Made by a program: the position numbers and the translations under genes | NCBI GenBank assembly: GCA_958009055.1 | Contig: OY253657.1 | Location: forward strand, 434,001-498,000 | Direction of reading: 5' to 3' | DNA length: 64,000 nt | Origin: Choricystis sp. odSpoLacu1 | Lineage: Eukaryota; Chlorophyta; Trebouxiophyceae | The notes under the pieces: model-generated | Database searches by the model: none | What the model was told of the DNA's origin: nothing | What the model saw: only the letters and a program-made list of their open reading frames with translations | In this document: piece after piece, positions 22,907 through 33,425 of the stretch | Position numbering within the stretch: position 1 is the stretch's first letter | Layout of the letters: each line of letters starts with the position of its first letter

Positions 22907-23896
22907 CTACCAACCCTGCTTCGCTGCCTGCACCGCCGCCCACACCGCGGCCGCCGCCCTCCTCAACTCGCCCGCGGCAGGGCTGCCCGGATCCGCCACC
23001 ACGACGGGGGCGCCGTCGTCTCCAGAGGCGCGCAGGGGGCCGGAAAGGGGAACGCGCGCGATGACTGGCGCGCGCGCGGCCGCCGCCACCGCATCCCCCG
23101 CCGGCCCTGCCTCCCCAAACACGTCATCGCGAGCGCCGCAGGAGGCGCACACGCGGCCTGCCATGTTTTCGATGACGCCCAGGACGCGCACGCCGGCCGC
23201 CGCCCACGCGCGCGCGCCGCGCGAAGCGTCATCGGCGGACAGTGATGAGGGTGTGGTCACCACGACCGCCCCCACCAGCGGCAGCCTCTGCGCCAGCGAC
23301 AGGTGGGCGTCCCCCGTCCCCGGGGGCGTGTCGATGATCAGAAGGTCAGTGCCCGCCCAGTCGGCTTTGCGGGTCAAAGTCTCCAGCGCTGACATGACCA
23401 TCGGCCCCCTCCACACCGCCGCCTTCCCTGCCTCCATCAACAGCCCCATGGACAGGGTGCGCACCCCATAGTTGGCCACGGGGAGGAGGGCTCCCGTCGT
23501 GGGGTGGGTGGAGGGGACTGTGCCGGCGACGCCGAGCAGGCGCGGCGTCGAGGGGCCGTGCACGTCGGCGTCCAGGAGGCCGACGCGGACGCCGGTGGCG
23601 GCGAGGGCGGCGGCTATGTTGACTGGAGAGGGGGTGGATCGACGGAGGGTGAGAAGGCAGGCGGAACGCAGCAAGCCACCACGCTCCCTCCACTGTCTCT
23701 CCCTCTCCCCTCCACACACACATACCAGCCACCGTCGACTTGCCCACGCCCCCCTTGGCCGACGACACCGCCACTATGGCGCCCACCCCGGGTATCGCCT
23801 GCCGCGGCGGGGGCGGGGGCGGCGCGCGCGCGCGCGGGCAAAGGAGGCGAGGTTGGGGCCGTCCCGGGCCAGGGTGGCCAGTGTGCGGCGCCACAT
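22907..23896 (-). CDS. IND1: IND1/NUBPL Fe-S assembly P-loop ATPase
   Basis: Exons 23896-23726 and 23622-22907 (phase 1) give about 294 residues. The Mrp/NBP35 family Walker motif is AVSSAKGGVGKST, followed by GLLDADVHGPS, DLLIIDTPPGTGD and VVTTPSSLSADDA. The CxxC cluster-binding pair is VCASCGA, as in IND1. The N-terminus MWRRTLATLARDGPN is Arg-rich without acidic start residues, a good mitochondrial presequence. QAIPGVGAIVAVSSAKGG aligns with IND1 rather than plastid HCF101. Presequence and core are joined only if one CG unit is removed from the CG run at 23822-23836. Expected role: delivering [4Fe-4S] clusters to respiratory complex I. Starts 155 bp from the divergent BolA gene. Confidence 0.88.
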
Positions 23897-24051
23897 GTGT
23901 GCTGTTGCTGGGGGGGGGGGGGCGAGGGGCGGGCGCTGGGCCCCTTTGGCAGGAAAACAAAAACGCGGTCGGAACATTCTTCAATTGGGTGTGTTTTGTG
24001 TGCGTGTGTGTGTGTGTGTTTACTGCCGTGCTGGCTCTCCCCCCCCCTCGG

Positions 24052-24468
24052 ATGCGCCGCCTGATGTCGACGCAGTCAGTCGGACCCGTGCACGCCGCCA
24101 TCAAGAGGCGAGTGGAGTGTGTGTGTGGAGAGTGAGCGGACACACAACGTTTTTTCCGCGTTTCGCCTCGTCGTCCCGACCCACCCCCCTTCCATCCAAA
24201 CAGCAAGCTGGAGGCCGCCCTCACCCCGACCACCCTCGCCATAGTCAACGAGTCCCACCTGCACGCCGGCCACGCCGGCAACCCGGGCGGCGGGGAGACG
24301 CACTTCAGGGTGGACGTCGTGTCGACCGTGTTTGATGGACGCCCCCCCGTCGCGCGGCACCGGCTGGTCTATGCAGCCCTGGGCGCTGAACTCAAGGCCG
24401 GCCTGCACGCGCTGGCGCTGAAGACGCGCACGCCGGAGGAGGCGGGCCGGAGTGGGGGCGGGCTGTGA
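24052..24468 (+). CDS. BolA-family protein, probably mitochondrial
   Basis: Exons 24052-24107 and 24204-24468 (phase 2) give 106 residues, the usual BolA size. The BolA core is KLEAALTPTTLAIVNESHLH, then ETHFRVDVVSTVFDG and VARHRLVYAALGAEL, with the conserved RHR and a final HALALKTRTPEE. BolA proteins pair with monothiol glutaredoxins in Fe-S cluster trafficking. The start MRRLMSTQSVGPVHAAIK looks like a short presequence; a second ATG at 24064 is possible. The intron begins GC instead of GT (AAGAG/GCGAGTG). No GT near that site gives the right phase, so it is probably a genuine GC-AG intron. Divergent from IND1. Confidence 0.9.
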
Positions 24469-24700
24469 CGTTTTTTGCGCGAGTGTGTTGGTTTTTTTTT
24501 TTTTCTCTCTCTCTTTTGCACGTCCCTCCCTCCCAGACACACGAATCGAAAAGCGGTGCCCGCACTCCTGGCATGCCTCGCCGCGCTGCTTCAAACCATG
24601 ATCTCTCTCGTCTCTCTCTCTCACTCTGCCGAAAACCTCCGCCCAAAAGAAAAAGAAAGAATTGATGTTTTTTAAGTCGCAAGCACAAAAAGCACAAAAT

Positions 24701-26940
24701 CTAAATCACCGTGCCGTCAGGGATGGTCGCGTTGCGCAGCACGCACACGATGCCGGAGCGGATGAAGTAGCCATCCTCCTCGTGGTCGGCTTCATCAATG
24801 CCGGCCGCGTTGGCGATGACGCAGCGCGCGCCGATGCGCGCGTTTTTGTCGACAATCGCATTCGACACCGTCGACCCCGCCCCAATCCCGATCGGCACCT
24901 TGCCCGCCGCCCGCAGCTCGACCCGCTGCTCCTCCGACTCATAATAGTCGGCCCCGATCAGCAGGGCGTCCCGGATGGTGGCCCCAGCCTCGACGCGGGA
25001 GCGCAGCCCAATGATCGCGTTGTCCACGGTGCACGCGTCCAGGTAGACGCCGTGCGAGATGATGGACTCGGTGACGGTGGAGTCGATGACTGTGGGGAGT
25101 GTGGGTGGGGGTGGAGTCAGGGTTTGGTGCAAAAGGAAAAGAAAAAAAAATCATCCGCGTCAACTTCACACAACCCACTCACCCTTGGCCGGCGGCAAAA
25201 AGCGGGGCGACGTGTAGATAGGCGCCGTCTGATCGTAAAACTCAAACCTCGGGGGTTGTTGAGCCAGAGCCAGGTTGGCATCGAAGAAAGATTTGATGGT
25301 TCCGATGTCTTCCCAGTACCCGTCAAACAGGTAGGCCACCACCTTCTTCTCATCCGCGGCGGCAGGGATGATTTCACCCCCAAAATCGTTGAAGGCGGCG
25401 TATTTGCCGATGAGGAGGTCGGTGAGGACGTCCTGTGTGGGGAGGGGAGGAGGGGGAAGGGTGAACACAAAAAACCTCGGATCACCCGGCGTCCCCTTCT
25501 CTTTCCTCCACCCCCACCCCACCCCACCCCACTCTCTCTCTGCCACCTTTTTAAACACGTAGATGCCCATCGACGCGATGTACGGCCTCTCCCGCGCGTC
25601 GTCGGGGGCGAGGCCGAGCACGGTCGTGTCGACCGCCATGCGGGCGAGGGCTTCACCCTTGGGCTTTTCAGCGAATTCGACGATGCGCCCCGAGTCGTCG
25701 ACCTTCATGAGACCAAAGTCGGACGCGCGCGCCGCGTCCACGGGCAGGGCGCCGATGGTGATGTCGGCGCCCGTCGCGCGGTGGTGGTCCACAAACTTCA
25801 TGTAGTCCATGCGGTAGCTGTTGTGGGGGTGGGGGTGGGGGTGGGAGGGGGTGAGAGCGGGTGGAAAGAAAAAACGACGACGAACAAAAACAAAAAACGC
25901 ACGCCCAATCCAATCCAAACACTCACAGGTGGTCCCCCGACAGAATGACGACGTCGTCCACCACCCGGTTCTTGACGTCGGAGAAGAGCCACGCGTACTG
26001 GCGCACCGCGTCGGCGGTGCCCTGAAACCACGCAGAGTCGGTGGGGGTCTGCGTGGCAGCCAGCACCTCCACAAAGCCGTCCCCGCCAAAGCGGACGCCG
26101 GAGCCGACGTTGTAGGTGCGGGCCAGGTGTCGGTTGAGGGAGGTGGAGTTGAACTGTGAGGGTTGGGAAGAGGGGCAGGGAGTGTGGGTCGGTGGGACGC
26201 TTTGCTAGCCAAAAACGAAGAAACGAAAAAAAAAGCGTCGTGGCGCGCGCCCCATCCCCACGCACACACTCACCTGGGTCAGCACATAAATCTTGTTGAT
26301 GCCCGAGTTGATGCAGTTGGACATCGGGACGTCGACGAGGCGGTACGCGCCCCCGATCGGGACTGCAGGCTTCGCCCGCTGCTTGGTCAACGGGTACAGC
26401 CGCGTGCCCGCCCCGCCACCCAGGATGAGCGCCAGCACGGAGGACGTGGCGGAGCGGGCGGAGCGGGGGGCGCCCATGGTGGGGCGCTCGATGACGGCGG
26501 AGGGAGCGCTGTGGGGGAGGAGGGGGAAGAAAGAAAAGGAAAACGGTTTAGAAAACGGTGGTCCCCCGACGCGCTCAGACAAACGGCCCCTTCTGTTGCA
26601 GCAAGAAGGCAGACTGCCGCGTGGGCGCAGGAGCGGGCCGAGGAAGGCGGAGGCGGAGGCGGGGAGGGGGCCGCGCGCGAATGGGTGAGGCCACGCTCCC
26701 TTCTCAGCCAAGCCGCGTCTCTCTCGCCGCCCGCCCCGTCTGCACACGCATCTGGGCAGCAGGTCCCTCTCTTCCTCCCAGACACACACAACACGCGCAC
26801 CTGACCACGCGCGAGCGGCGGGGCGCGCGGGCGGCCGGCGCCGCGAGCGGCGTCCCCGCGCGAGCGCGAGCGCCGCCCAGCCGCGAGGCCGACGCGGCGG
26901 TGGACGCCCGGCTGTCAGCAGAGCGTGCTGCGACGTTCAT
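24701..26940 (-). CDS. ADP-glucose pyrophosphorylase, large-subunit-like
   Basis: Six exons (26940-26801, 26508-26274, 26153-25927, 25817-25547, 25432-25183, 25089-24701) give 503 residues. AGPase makes ADP-glucose from ATP and glucose-1-phosphate, the committed step of plastid starch synthesis. The first exon encodes an Ala/Arg-rich transit peptide. Motifs: [71 protein letters not shown] and the left-handed beta-helix, ending [11 protein letters not shown]. Segments [11 protein letters not shown] and VDTTVLGL are typical of large subunits. It still has the Arg and Lys (TKQRAKP) that catalytic small subunits use and land-plant large subunits have changed. Confidence 0.94.
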
Positions 26941-27142
26941 TAGGGGCGGAGAGGGGGGAGGGGAGGAGGGAAGGGGGGAGGAGGGAAGGAGGTTTTTTTG
27001 TCTCGACCCTCTGTCTAGACAGAAAAAATAAAAAAACGACGCGTGTGTGTGCGTCTCTTTTTTTCCTCCACGCAACGAGACCGCCCCGGAGCCTGGCAGG
27101 GGCAAGTGCTTCTCTCTCTTTCTACTACACGCCCTGTGTTTC

Positions 27143-30071
27143 TTAAAACACCCACTCCCCCGTCCACGTCTGCAGCACCGCGGCCGACGCCCACGCCGGA
27201 AGCGCGGAGAGGACGCTCCGACTCTTGGCGTCCCCTCCCACCCCCACCACCGACGCCGCCACCTCCACACTGAGACGCGACCCGGCCGCCACATCAAACC
27301 AGAGGGCGTGCGTGTCGTGGGGGGGGGAGCCGACGAGGCGGACGACGCGCCAGGCGGGCGACGCGGGCGCGTCCCGCCACTCCCCCGTCGCGCCCGCCCC
27401 CTGCCTCCCCCACGCCGCCACGCGGGCGGTCACGTTGGCCGCCGCAAACGAGCCCTGCCCCGGGAGCAGCTGGATGGAGAGGGAGACGCGGTCGGTGGCC
27501 GGGTGGGCGGGGGAGAGGGAGCGTTTCGCAGTCACGCGCAGCGGGGAGCCTTCTTTCCCACCGCCACCCGCCGGCAGGGGCAGCGGGCCCCCCACCACAG
27601 CGGCCACCCCCGCCGTGTCCAGCAGGGTGCCCATGGGGTACAGCGACAACCAGTCCCGCCGCGTGGCGGGGTCTCCACGCACGCGCGCCCACTGTTTTTT
27701 GGAGGGCAGAGCGTCCACCACGGGCCGCGCGTCCACGCCCGCCGCCGCCCACACAGACTCTCCTCCCGCCCGGTGCACCAGCTGCACAAACAGTTTTTTG
27801 GGGGCGGCAGGCGTGTACGGGTGGCGGGAGACGGCGGCAGACAGCAGCCAGGCGGCGGTCGCGAGCGTGGCGGCCGCGTGCGCGGCGCGCCGCGCGGAGC
27901 GCGCACCCCCCACCGCCGCCACGACTGACGGGCCCAGCACCCCCAACGCAGACACGACGCCTGCGCCGGCGACAGCGCCCGCCACAGCGTCCCCCAGCAC
28001 GATGCCGGTGGGGGGGGGGAGGGGCGCGCCCGCGAAGCTCGCTTTCTGAAAAATGTGCATGGACAGAGCGAACGCGTTGGGCGCAGCCAGCAGCATGGCG
28101 GGCGTGGCGATGGCCAGGGTGGCGACAGCACGTGGTCGGGGGGACAGGGACACGGGCAGGAGGGCCAGGGTGAGGGAGGTGAGAGACCAAAAGGCGGGAA
28201 GGTAGGCGGTGCCAAACCCGCCCCCCGCGAACGCGGCCGCCACCCCGCCCGCCGCCAGGGCGCACCCCAGGACTGAGGCCACAGGGTCGGTCAACGCTGC
28301 GTGAGCGGGGGCGGGCGCGGTGTGGGGGAGGAGCCAGCCGGCCAGCGCCGCAGGAGCAAACGCGGCGACCGCCGCGCCGCCGCGCGGTCCAAACCAGGGG
28401 ATGGCGCGCGCCGTGGACGCCGCCAGCAGGGCGCCCAGGGCGCCAGGCGCGAGGGCGGCGAACGTCATGGAGGCGGCGGTGGCGGCCGCGGAGGACAGGG
28501 CGGCCGCGCGGCGGGGGGAGGGGAGACGAGCGACGGCGACGACAGCGACGACGAGCGGCATCGAGTGAGCGACCCGCCCGACAGACGCTGAGTACACAAA
28601 CATGATCCGCCCCAGCACGTCAAAGTAGACGGCCCGGCCGCCGCCACCGAGGGTGGGGGATGGGGAGGCGGGGGGGGCGGTGGCAGCGCGGTCCGCGAGG
28701 GAGGAGGCTGCCGCGGAGGCAATCCCAACAACGTCATTCCCCAACGCTTGCAGCGTGGCCGGGGCCAGCCGATCAGACGAGTCGGCGTGCGTGTGGTAGA
28801 CTTCGGCGCCCAGGACCAGGGCGACGTCGAGGCCGGGCAGGCCGGGAGGGGGGGGTAGCGGGGGTCGCGCCGGTGTGTGTGTCGGCACCACCACCCGCCC
28901 CTTTTCCACCCGTGCCTCCTCCATCACTCCCCCCGTTTGCCGCCGCCGGGGGGAAAGCGAACAGCTTAAAATCAGTGTCGGCCGCCATGAATCCAGAGTT
29001 GAAAACGTCTTGTGCGACAATCGTGCCGCGCGGGTGGACAGCGCCAGACGCGTACGCACGTGCGACATCAACTCCCGTCGCCTGGAACAGCACGGCGGGA
29101 CCATCCGCCCCTGTGGACTCCACGTTGAGAAAAGCGCCAATGGGGGGCAGGCCAGAGGTGTGCAGCCCCGCCATGAATCCCGCGGACGCGACCATCAGTG
29201 CTTCCTCCCCTCCATTCAGCAGGGCAATGAGGGGAGCCCGCAACGGCGCGGTGCCGGCCGCGTGGCGGGCGACGAGGGTGCGGGCGGCTTCCAGGACGGA
29301 GGCCACGCAGGCAGCCGCGTCGGCGGCGCCGGGGGAGCCGAGGGTGGAGTCAAAGTGAGCAGCCAGCAGGACAGCAGCGGGAGTGGTGGTGTTTTTGTCG
29401 CCACCGCCGCCACTGCTGCTGCCTGGCGGGCTGATGGACAGCACGATGTTGGGGACGCGTGCATAGACGGAGGAGAAGGGGAAGTGCAGAAACTGGGCCT
29501 CAAACGCGCCCGACACGGTGTCCACCGCCACGTCAGCAGTCAGCCCCGCCGCCCTCGCCGCGGCCACGATGACGTTCGCTTGGCCATGCACGTACTTGGC
29601 GGCCTCGGCGGCGCCAGCGGAGCCGGCTTGGCGGTCGCCGATGGTCGACGCGAGCGCGGTGACGTGAGCGCGCGCGCGCCCCGATGAAAAGGCGGTGCTA
29701 GGGGCGGAGTCAGACAGAGCGGACGGCGTGTCAAACAGAGTGGCGATGGAGAGGGCGAGCTGCGTGATGGGGGGCGGGGGCGGGAGGGTGGGTTGCGCGT
29801 GCGTGTGCCCGAGGGTTTTGTTTTATTGGTTGCCGCGCCGTCCACCCGCTCCACTCGGCCGACACCGCGGCGTGTGCACGCAAGCCCAGCGCGTGTGCTG
29901 GCGTCAACCACCATTCATCGTCGCACTCACCACCAGCGCTATGCCGCCCAACAGCAGTGCGCCGCCGCCGCTGTCGCCACCGCGGCCGGCGCGGTCGACG
30001 GCGCCGCCAGTGCCCGGCCGGCTGCTGAAGCGTGGCTTGGAGCGAGACCGGGGCGGGTGAGGAGTGGCCAT
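27143..30071 (-). CDS. ERMP1: ER membrane M28 metallopeptidase (ERMP1-like)
   Basis: Exon 1 (30071-29931) and a long exon (29759-27143) give about 918 residues, the ERMP1 size. Exon 1 ends with a membrane helix (ALLLGGIALV). The M28 peptidase domain then shows HFDSTLGSPGAADAAA (zinc His and Asp), LLNGGEEALMVASAGF (catalytic Glu pair), FLNVESTGADGPAVLFQATG, HPRGTIVAQDVFNSGF and VYHTHADSSDRL (zinc His). Eight or so further helices follow, then a lumenal beta-rich C-terminus. The second Asp of the usual DD pair is Ala here. The frame breaks in a run of 8 G (plus strand, 28848-28855); one base fewer restores LPGLDVALVLGAEVYHTH. Divergent from the CX9C gene. Confidence 0.88.
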
Positions 30072-30204
30072 CGGACGCCGGAGGAGGAGGCAATGCTCGC
30101 GACAAAAAGGATTGAAAAGTGACGCTAGCCACTCCGTAGAATTCGTTTTCGTGTGCGTGCGAAAGAGTGGGACGCCCCGCCGCGCTCCCCCGCAGCACGC
30201 GACA

Positions 30205-30531
30205 ATGGTGTGGCCCTTCACCCCTCGCCCCACCCTGGACGCCGCGTCCCGCGCCTCCGCCCTGACCCGCTGCGACGCGCAGCGCCGCGCGCTCGCGGCC
30301 TGCATCGCCGCCAACGGCGCCGTCGCCGACAGGGCGTGCGCCAGCCTAGAGGCCACTTGGTGCGAGTGCGTGGGCCTGCGTGCGGCCCCGCCCCAGGCGG
30401 CCGCCTTTGGCGAGTGTGTGGCGAGTGGCCACGTCGACTGCGGCAAAGAACTGACAGCCCTGCGGTCCGCACTCAAAGCGGCGGGCCTGTACCCGCCCCC
30501 CCCGCTGACGCCCAAGCGACGGCGGGGGTGA
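30205..30531 (+). CDS. Twin CX9C (CHCH-type) small protein
   Basis: A single exon of 108 residues. CDAQRRALAAC is a perfect CX9C, and CASLEATWCEC contains a second Cys pair with CX9C spacing (CASLEATWCEC, first to last Cys). Twin CX9C proteins are oxidatively folded by MIA40 in the mitochondrial intermembrane space and often serve respiratory-complex assembly. A further pair, CVASGHVDC, has shorter spacing. The tail is Pro-rich and basic (LTPKRRRG). I cannot assign a named family member. TGTAA at 30560-30564 follows the stop by 28 bases. Confidence 0.75.
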   Translation: MVWPFTPRPTLDAASRASALTRCDAQRRALAACIAANGAVADRACASLEATWCECVGLRAAPPQAAAFGECVASGHVDCGKELTALRSALKAAGLYPPPPLTPKRRRG

Positions 30532-30559
30532 GAGAAAGGAGGGGAGGTGGGCGTGTGTG

Positions 30560-30564
30560 TGTAA
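30560..30564 (+). terminator. Candidate TGTAA poly(A) signal
   Basis: TGTAA about 28 bases after the stop of the twin CX9C gene, just before the 3' end of the convergent helicase gene. Confidence 0.5.
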
Positions 30565-30603
30565 TCAAAAAGGCAGGAACCACAACAAAACACAAAACAC
30601 AGA

Positions 30604-33236
30604 TCACTTCTTTCTCCCCCCAAACACGCTGGGCGCGTCTTTCAACCCCCACGCGTGCGCCACGTGGCCCAGGTGCATCTTCTTGATGTGGAAGTAGGGT
30701 TTGAGGGAGGCGGGGTAGGTGGCGTAGGCACGCACCGCGCCGCGAAAGCCGGCCTCCGCGACGGCACGCAGATCGCCATCGCGCGCGGTGGCCGCCAGCA
30801 GCGCCCCCCCCAGGGCGCGCACCCCGGGGAACTCGTCCGCAAACTTGGGGGTGCGTTGGAGGGGGGGCAGGCGGGCGGCGCCCAGGTCGAGAGTGTCCAA
30901 CGGGGCTAGAGCGGACCGCGCGTCGACGCGGGAGGGGGGGGGGGACGCCGGCCGACGCGAGCACGCCACAAAACTCGGCCTCACTGGGGGTGAGAATCAG
31001 CACCGACTCCCCTTTCTCTCCAGCCCGCCCGGCCCGACCCGCCCGGTGGCAGTAGTCTGCCACGGAGGCGGGGGCATCGGCGTGGACGACGGCGGCGAGG
31101 GAGGGAAAGTCGAGGCCGCGCGCAGCGACGTCCGTCGCCACCAACGCTGCCCCCCCCGCCGCCCGAGAAAACGCCAGAAACGCGGCCGACCGCTCGGCTT
31201 GGGGCATGTTGCCGTGCAGCTTGAGCAGGAGGGCGGGGGAGGGGAGCAGGCCGGGGGGTGCAGTGTCGCCATCGTCGAGGGGCGCGCGCCCGCGCTCGCG
31301 CGCCGCGCTCACGCCGCGGGTCAACAGCGCGTGCGCGCCCTCCACCCCATCACACGACGAACAAAACACCAGCACGCGGCGGCCGGCGGATGCATGCCTC
31401 AGCATGAGGGCCGCCGCGGCAGCCAGGCGGGCGCGGGCGGGGACGACGAGGGCGGCGTGCGTCACGGTGGGCGCGACGTCGGCGCCGGTGGCGGCGGAGG
31501 GGGGCGCGGTGGCGTCGGTGGTGCCGCCCTCCTTCTTCTCCTCCCCCACGTCCCCCACGCGCACCGGGTTGACCAGCGTCACGCCACCGAGTCCAGTCAC
31601 GCTGGACGACATGGTGGCCGACAGCAGCACGGTGGCGACGCGGTGGGGAGGGGGGGCGGCGGCGGCGGCCGCCGCGTCGTCGCCACCACCACCACCAACG
31701 CGCGCGCCCAGCCGCGTCAACTCCCCCAGAACGGCCCCCACTTTGGCCTCCATGCCCAGGTCCAGCAGCCGGTCGGCTTCATCCAGAACGAGCCACTCCA
31801 GGGACGCGACACGCAGGGCGGCCGTGTTTTGGAGGTGGTCGAGCAGGCGCCCGGGCGTCGCGGCCAGCGCGGCCACGCCGCGCCGCAGCCTCGCCTTCTC
31901 GCTGGTGCGCGATTCACCACCATACAGTACGCCCGGCACCACCCAGTGGTAGCGCCGCGCCAGGGTGGCCAGCACGTCCGCGACCTGCAGCGCCAGTTCG
32001 CGGGTGGGGAGGATGATGATCGCGCGCGCGCCCGCGGAGCGCGGCACCCGCGGCGCGCGCGCCACGCCCCGCCCCTCCCCACCCTCCCACCCCGCCAGGC
32101 ACTGCATGATGGGGGCGGCGTAGGCCAGCGTCTTGCCCGACCCCGTGGGGGCGCGCACGAGGGCGTCCCGGCGGGACAGGAGGGCAGGGATGGTGGACGC
32201 CTGGACGCGGGTGGGGGAGGCAAACCCTTGGGCCGCCAAGTGGGCGGCAAGCGAGGGGTCCAGCCCCAGCCCCGCAAAGGAGGAGCCATTGGGTCCGCCT
32301 CCACCCACCGCAGGGGCGAGGCCTGCCCGCACCAGCTCGCCCCTGCGCGGCTGGGCGGGGGCGGCCGCGTGCGGCTGCGGCGCGGCGGCCGTGGCTGCAC
32401 CACCATCCCGGCGGGCGCGCTTGGTGGCGGGCTTGAGGGCGCGCGTTTCATCCACAAACGACAGGGCGCCGCCCCGGTGCGTGGGGCCGGCGTCTGAATC
32501 GTCTGTGTCTGACCCGCCGTCGCCGCCGACCGCGCGCCTCGGGGGGGCGGCCGCCGCCTCGGCCGCCGCCAGGTCCGCCTCCAGGGCGGCGTCGGTGCGG
32601 GTGGCGGTCGCCAGGGCGGCAGCCACGTCGTCGGCTTCCGAGTCGGAAGCGTGGAGCGTGTCGTCTGGCTCGAGGGGGGGCGGGGGACGCTTGGCAGAGG
32701 GTGCGGCTGGGGCAAGGGCGGCGCCACCGCCACCACCACCCCGACCGCCAGGCTGGGTCACTGGCCGCCTGTCAGCTGGGGCAGGGGCGGCCGCGCGCGG
32801 CTGCGGCGGCGGCGCACGTTGCGGCGGCGCGCGCAGCTCGCGTTCATACCCTTTGGCCGCGGCAGAGGAGGCGGGCGGGCGTGTTGAAGAAGGCGGACGA
32901 CTGGTGCCGCGCCCACCTTGGGATGGCTGTGGTGGTGAGAAGGGGGTTGGGAGGGTCGGCAAAAAACACGCATGTGACGAGGCGGCAGGAGCGCTGCGCC
33001 CCCACGCCCCGCGCGCGCCGCAGCTCTCCGCCCCCCATAGTCGCACACAGGATGATTTTTTGTGCGCAGTCCCAGCACGCTCGCCCCTGTGCCCTCCCAG
33101 AAACACGCACCCCACGCCCGCGCCCGCGGCCGCCGTCGCGCTCGCGCCGCCCGACGCGCGCGTGCCGCCCGCCGGCCAGAGGGCGAGGCAGGGGGGGCAG
33201 TGCGTCGCCGTCCAGGCCCACGAGGTTGAGCTCCAT
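30604..33236 (-). CDS. DDX31: DEAD-box RNA helicase DDX31/DBP7-like
   Basis: Exons 33236-33111 and 32926-30604 (phase 0) give about 815 residues. After a Gly/Arg-rich and acidic N-terminal region, the helicase core begins [17 protein letters not shown], then APTGSGKT (Walker A), [21 protein letters not shown] (DEAD), LLSATM and [15 protein letters not shown]. The C-terminal [20 protein letters not shown] and [13 protein letters not shown] is the DBP7/DDX31-specific tail. It acts in 60S ribosomal subunit assembly in the nucleolus. The frame breaks in a run of 11 G (plus strand, 30934-30944) between SAGVPPP and [12 protein letters not shown]; one base fewer joins them. Confidence 0.92.
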
Positions 33237-33425
33237 CCTCTGCGTTCCCCGCGCGAAGTTAAGGGGAGAGCGCTCTCGAAAGAGCGAAGAGAAAGAGTGT
33301 CCAAGCCGTCGCCGAATTCGTCGTTCTCCAATTATTGCGCGCGATTTTCACTCTTTTCACTCGCGCCTTTCCACTCTCCTCTCGGGGCCGCGTCGCACCG
33401 CGTTTTACAAACGTCGACGCATACC

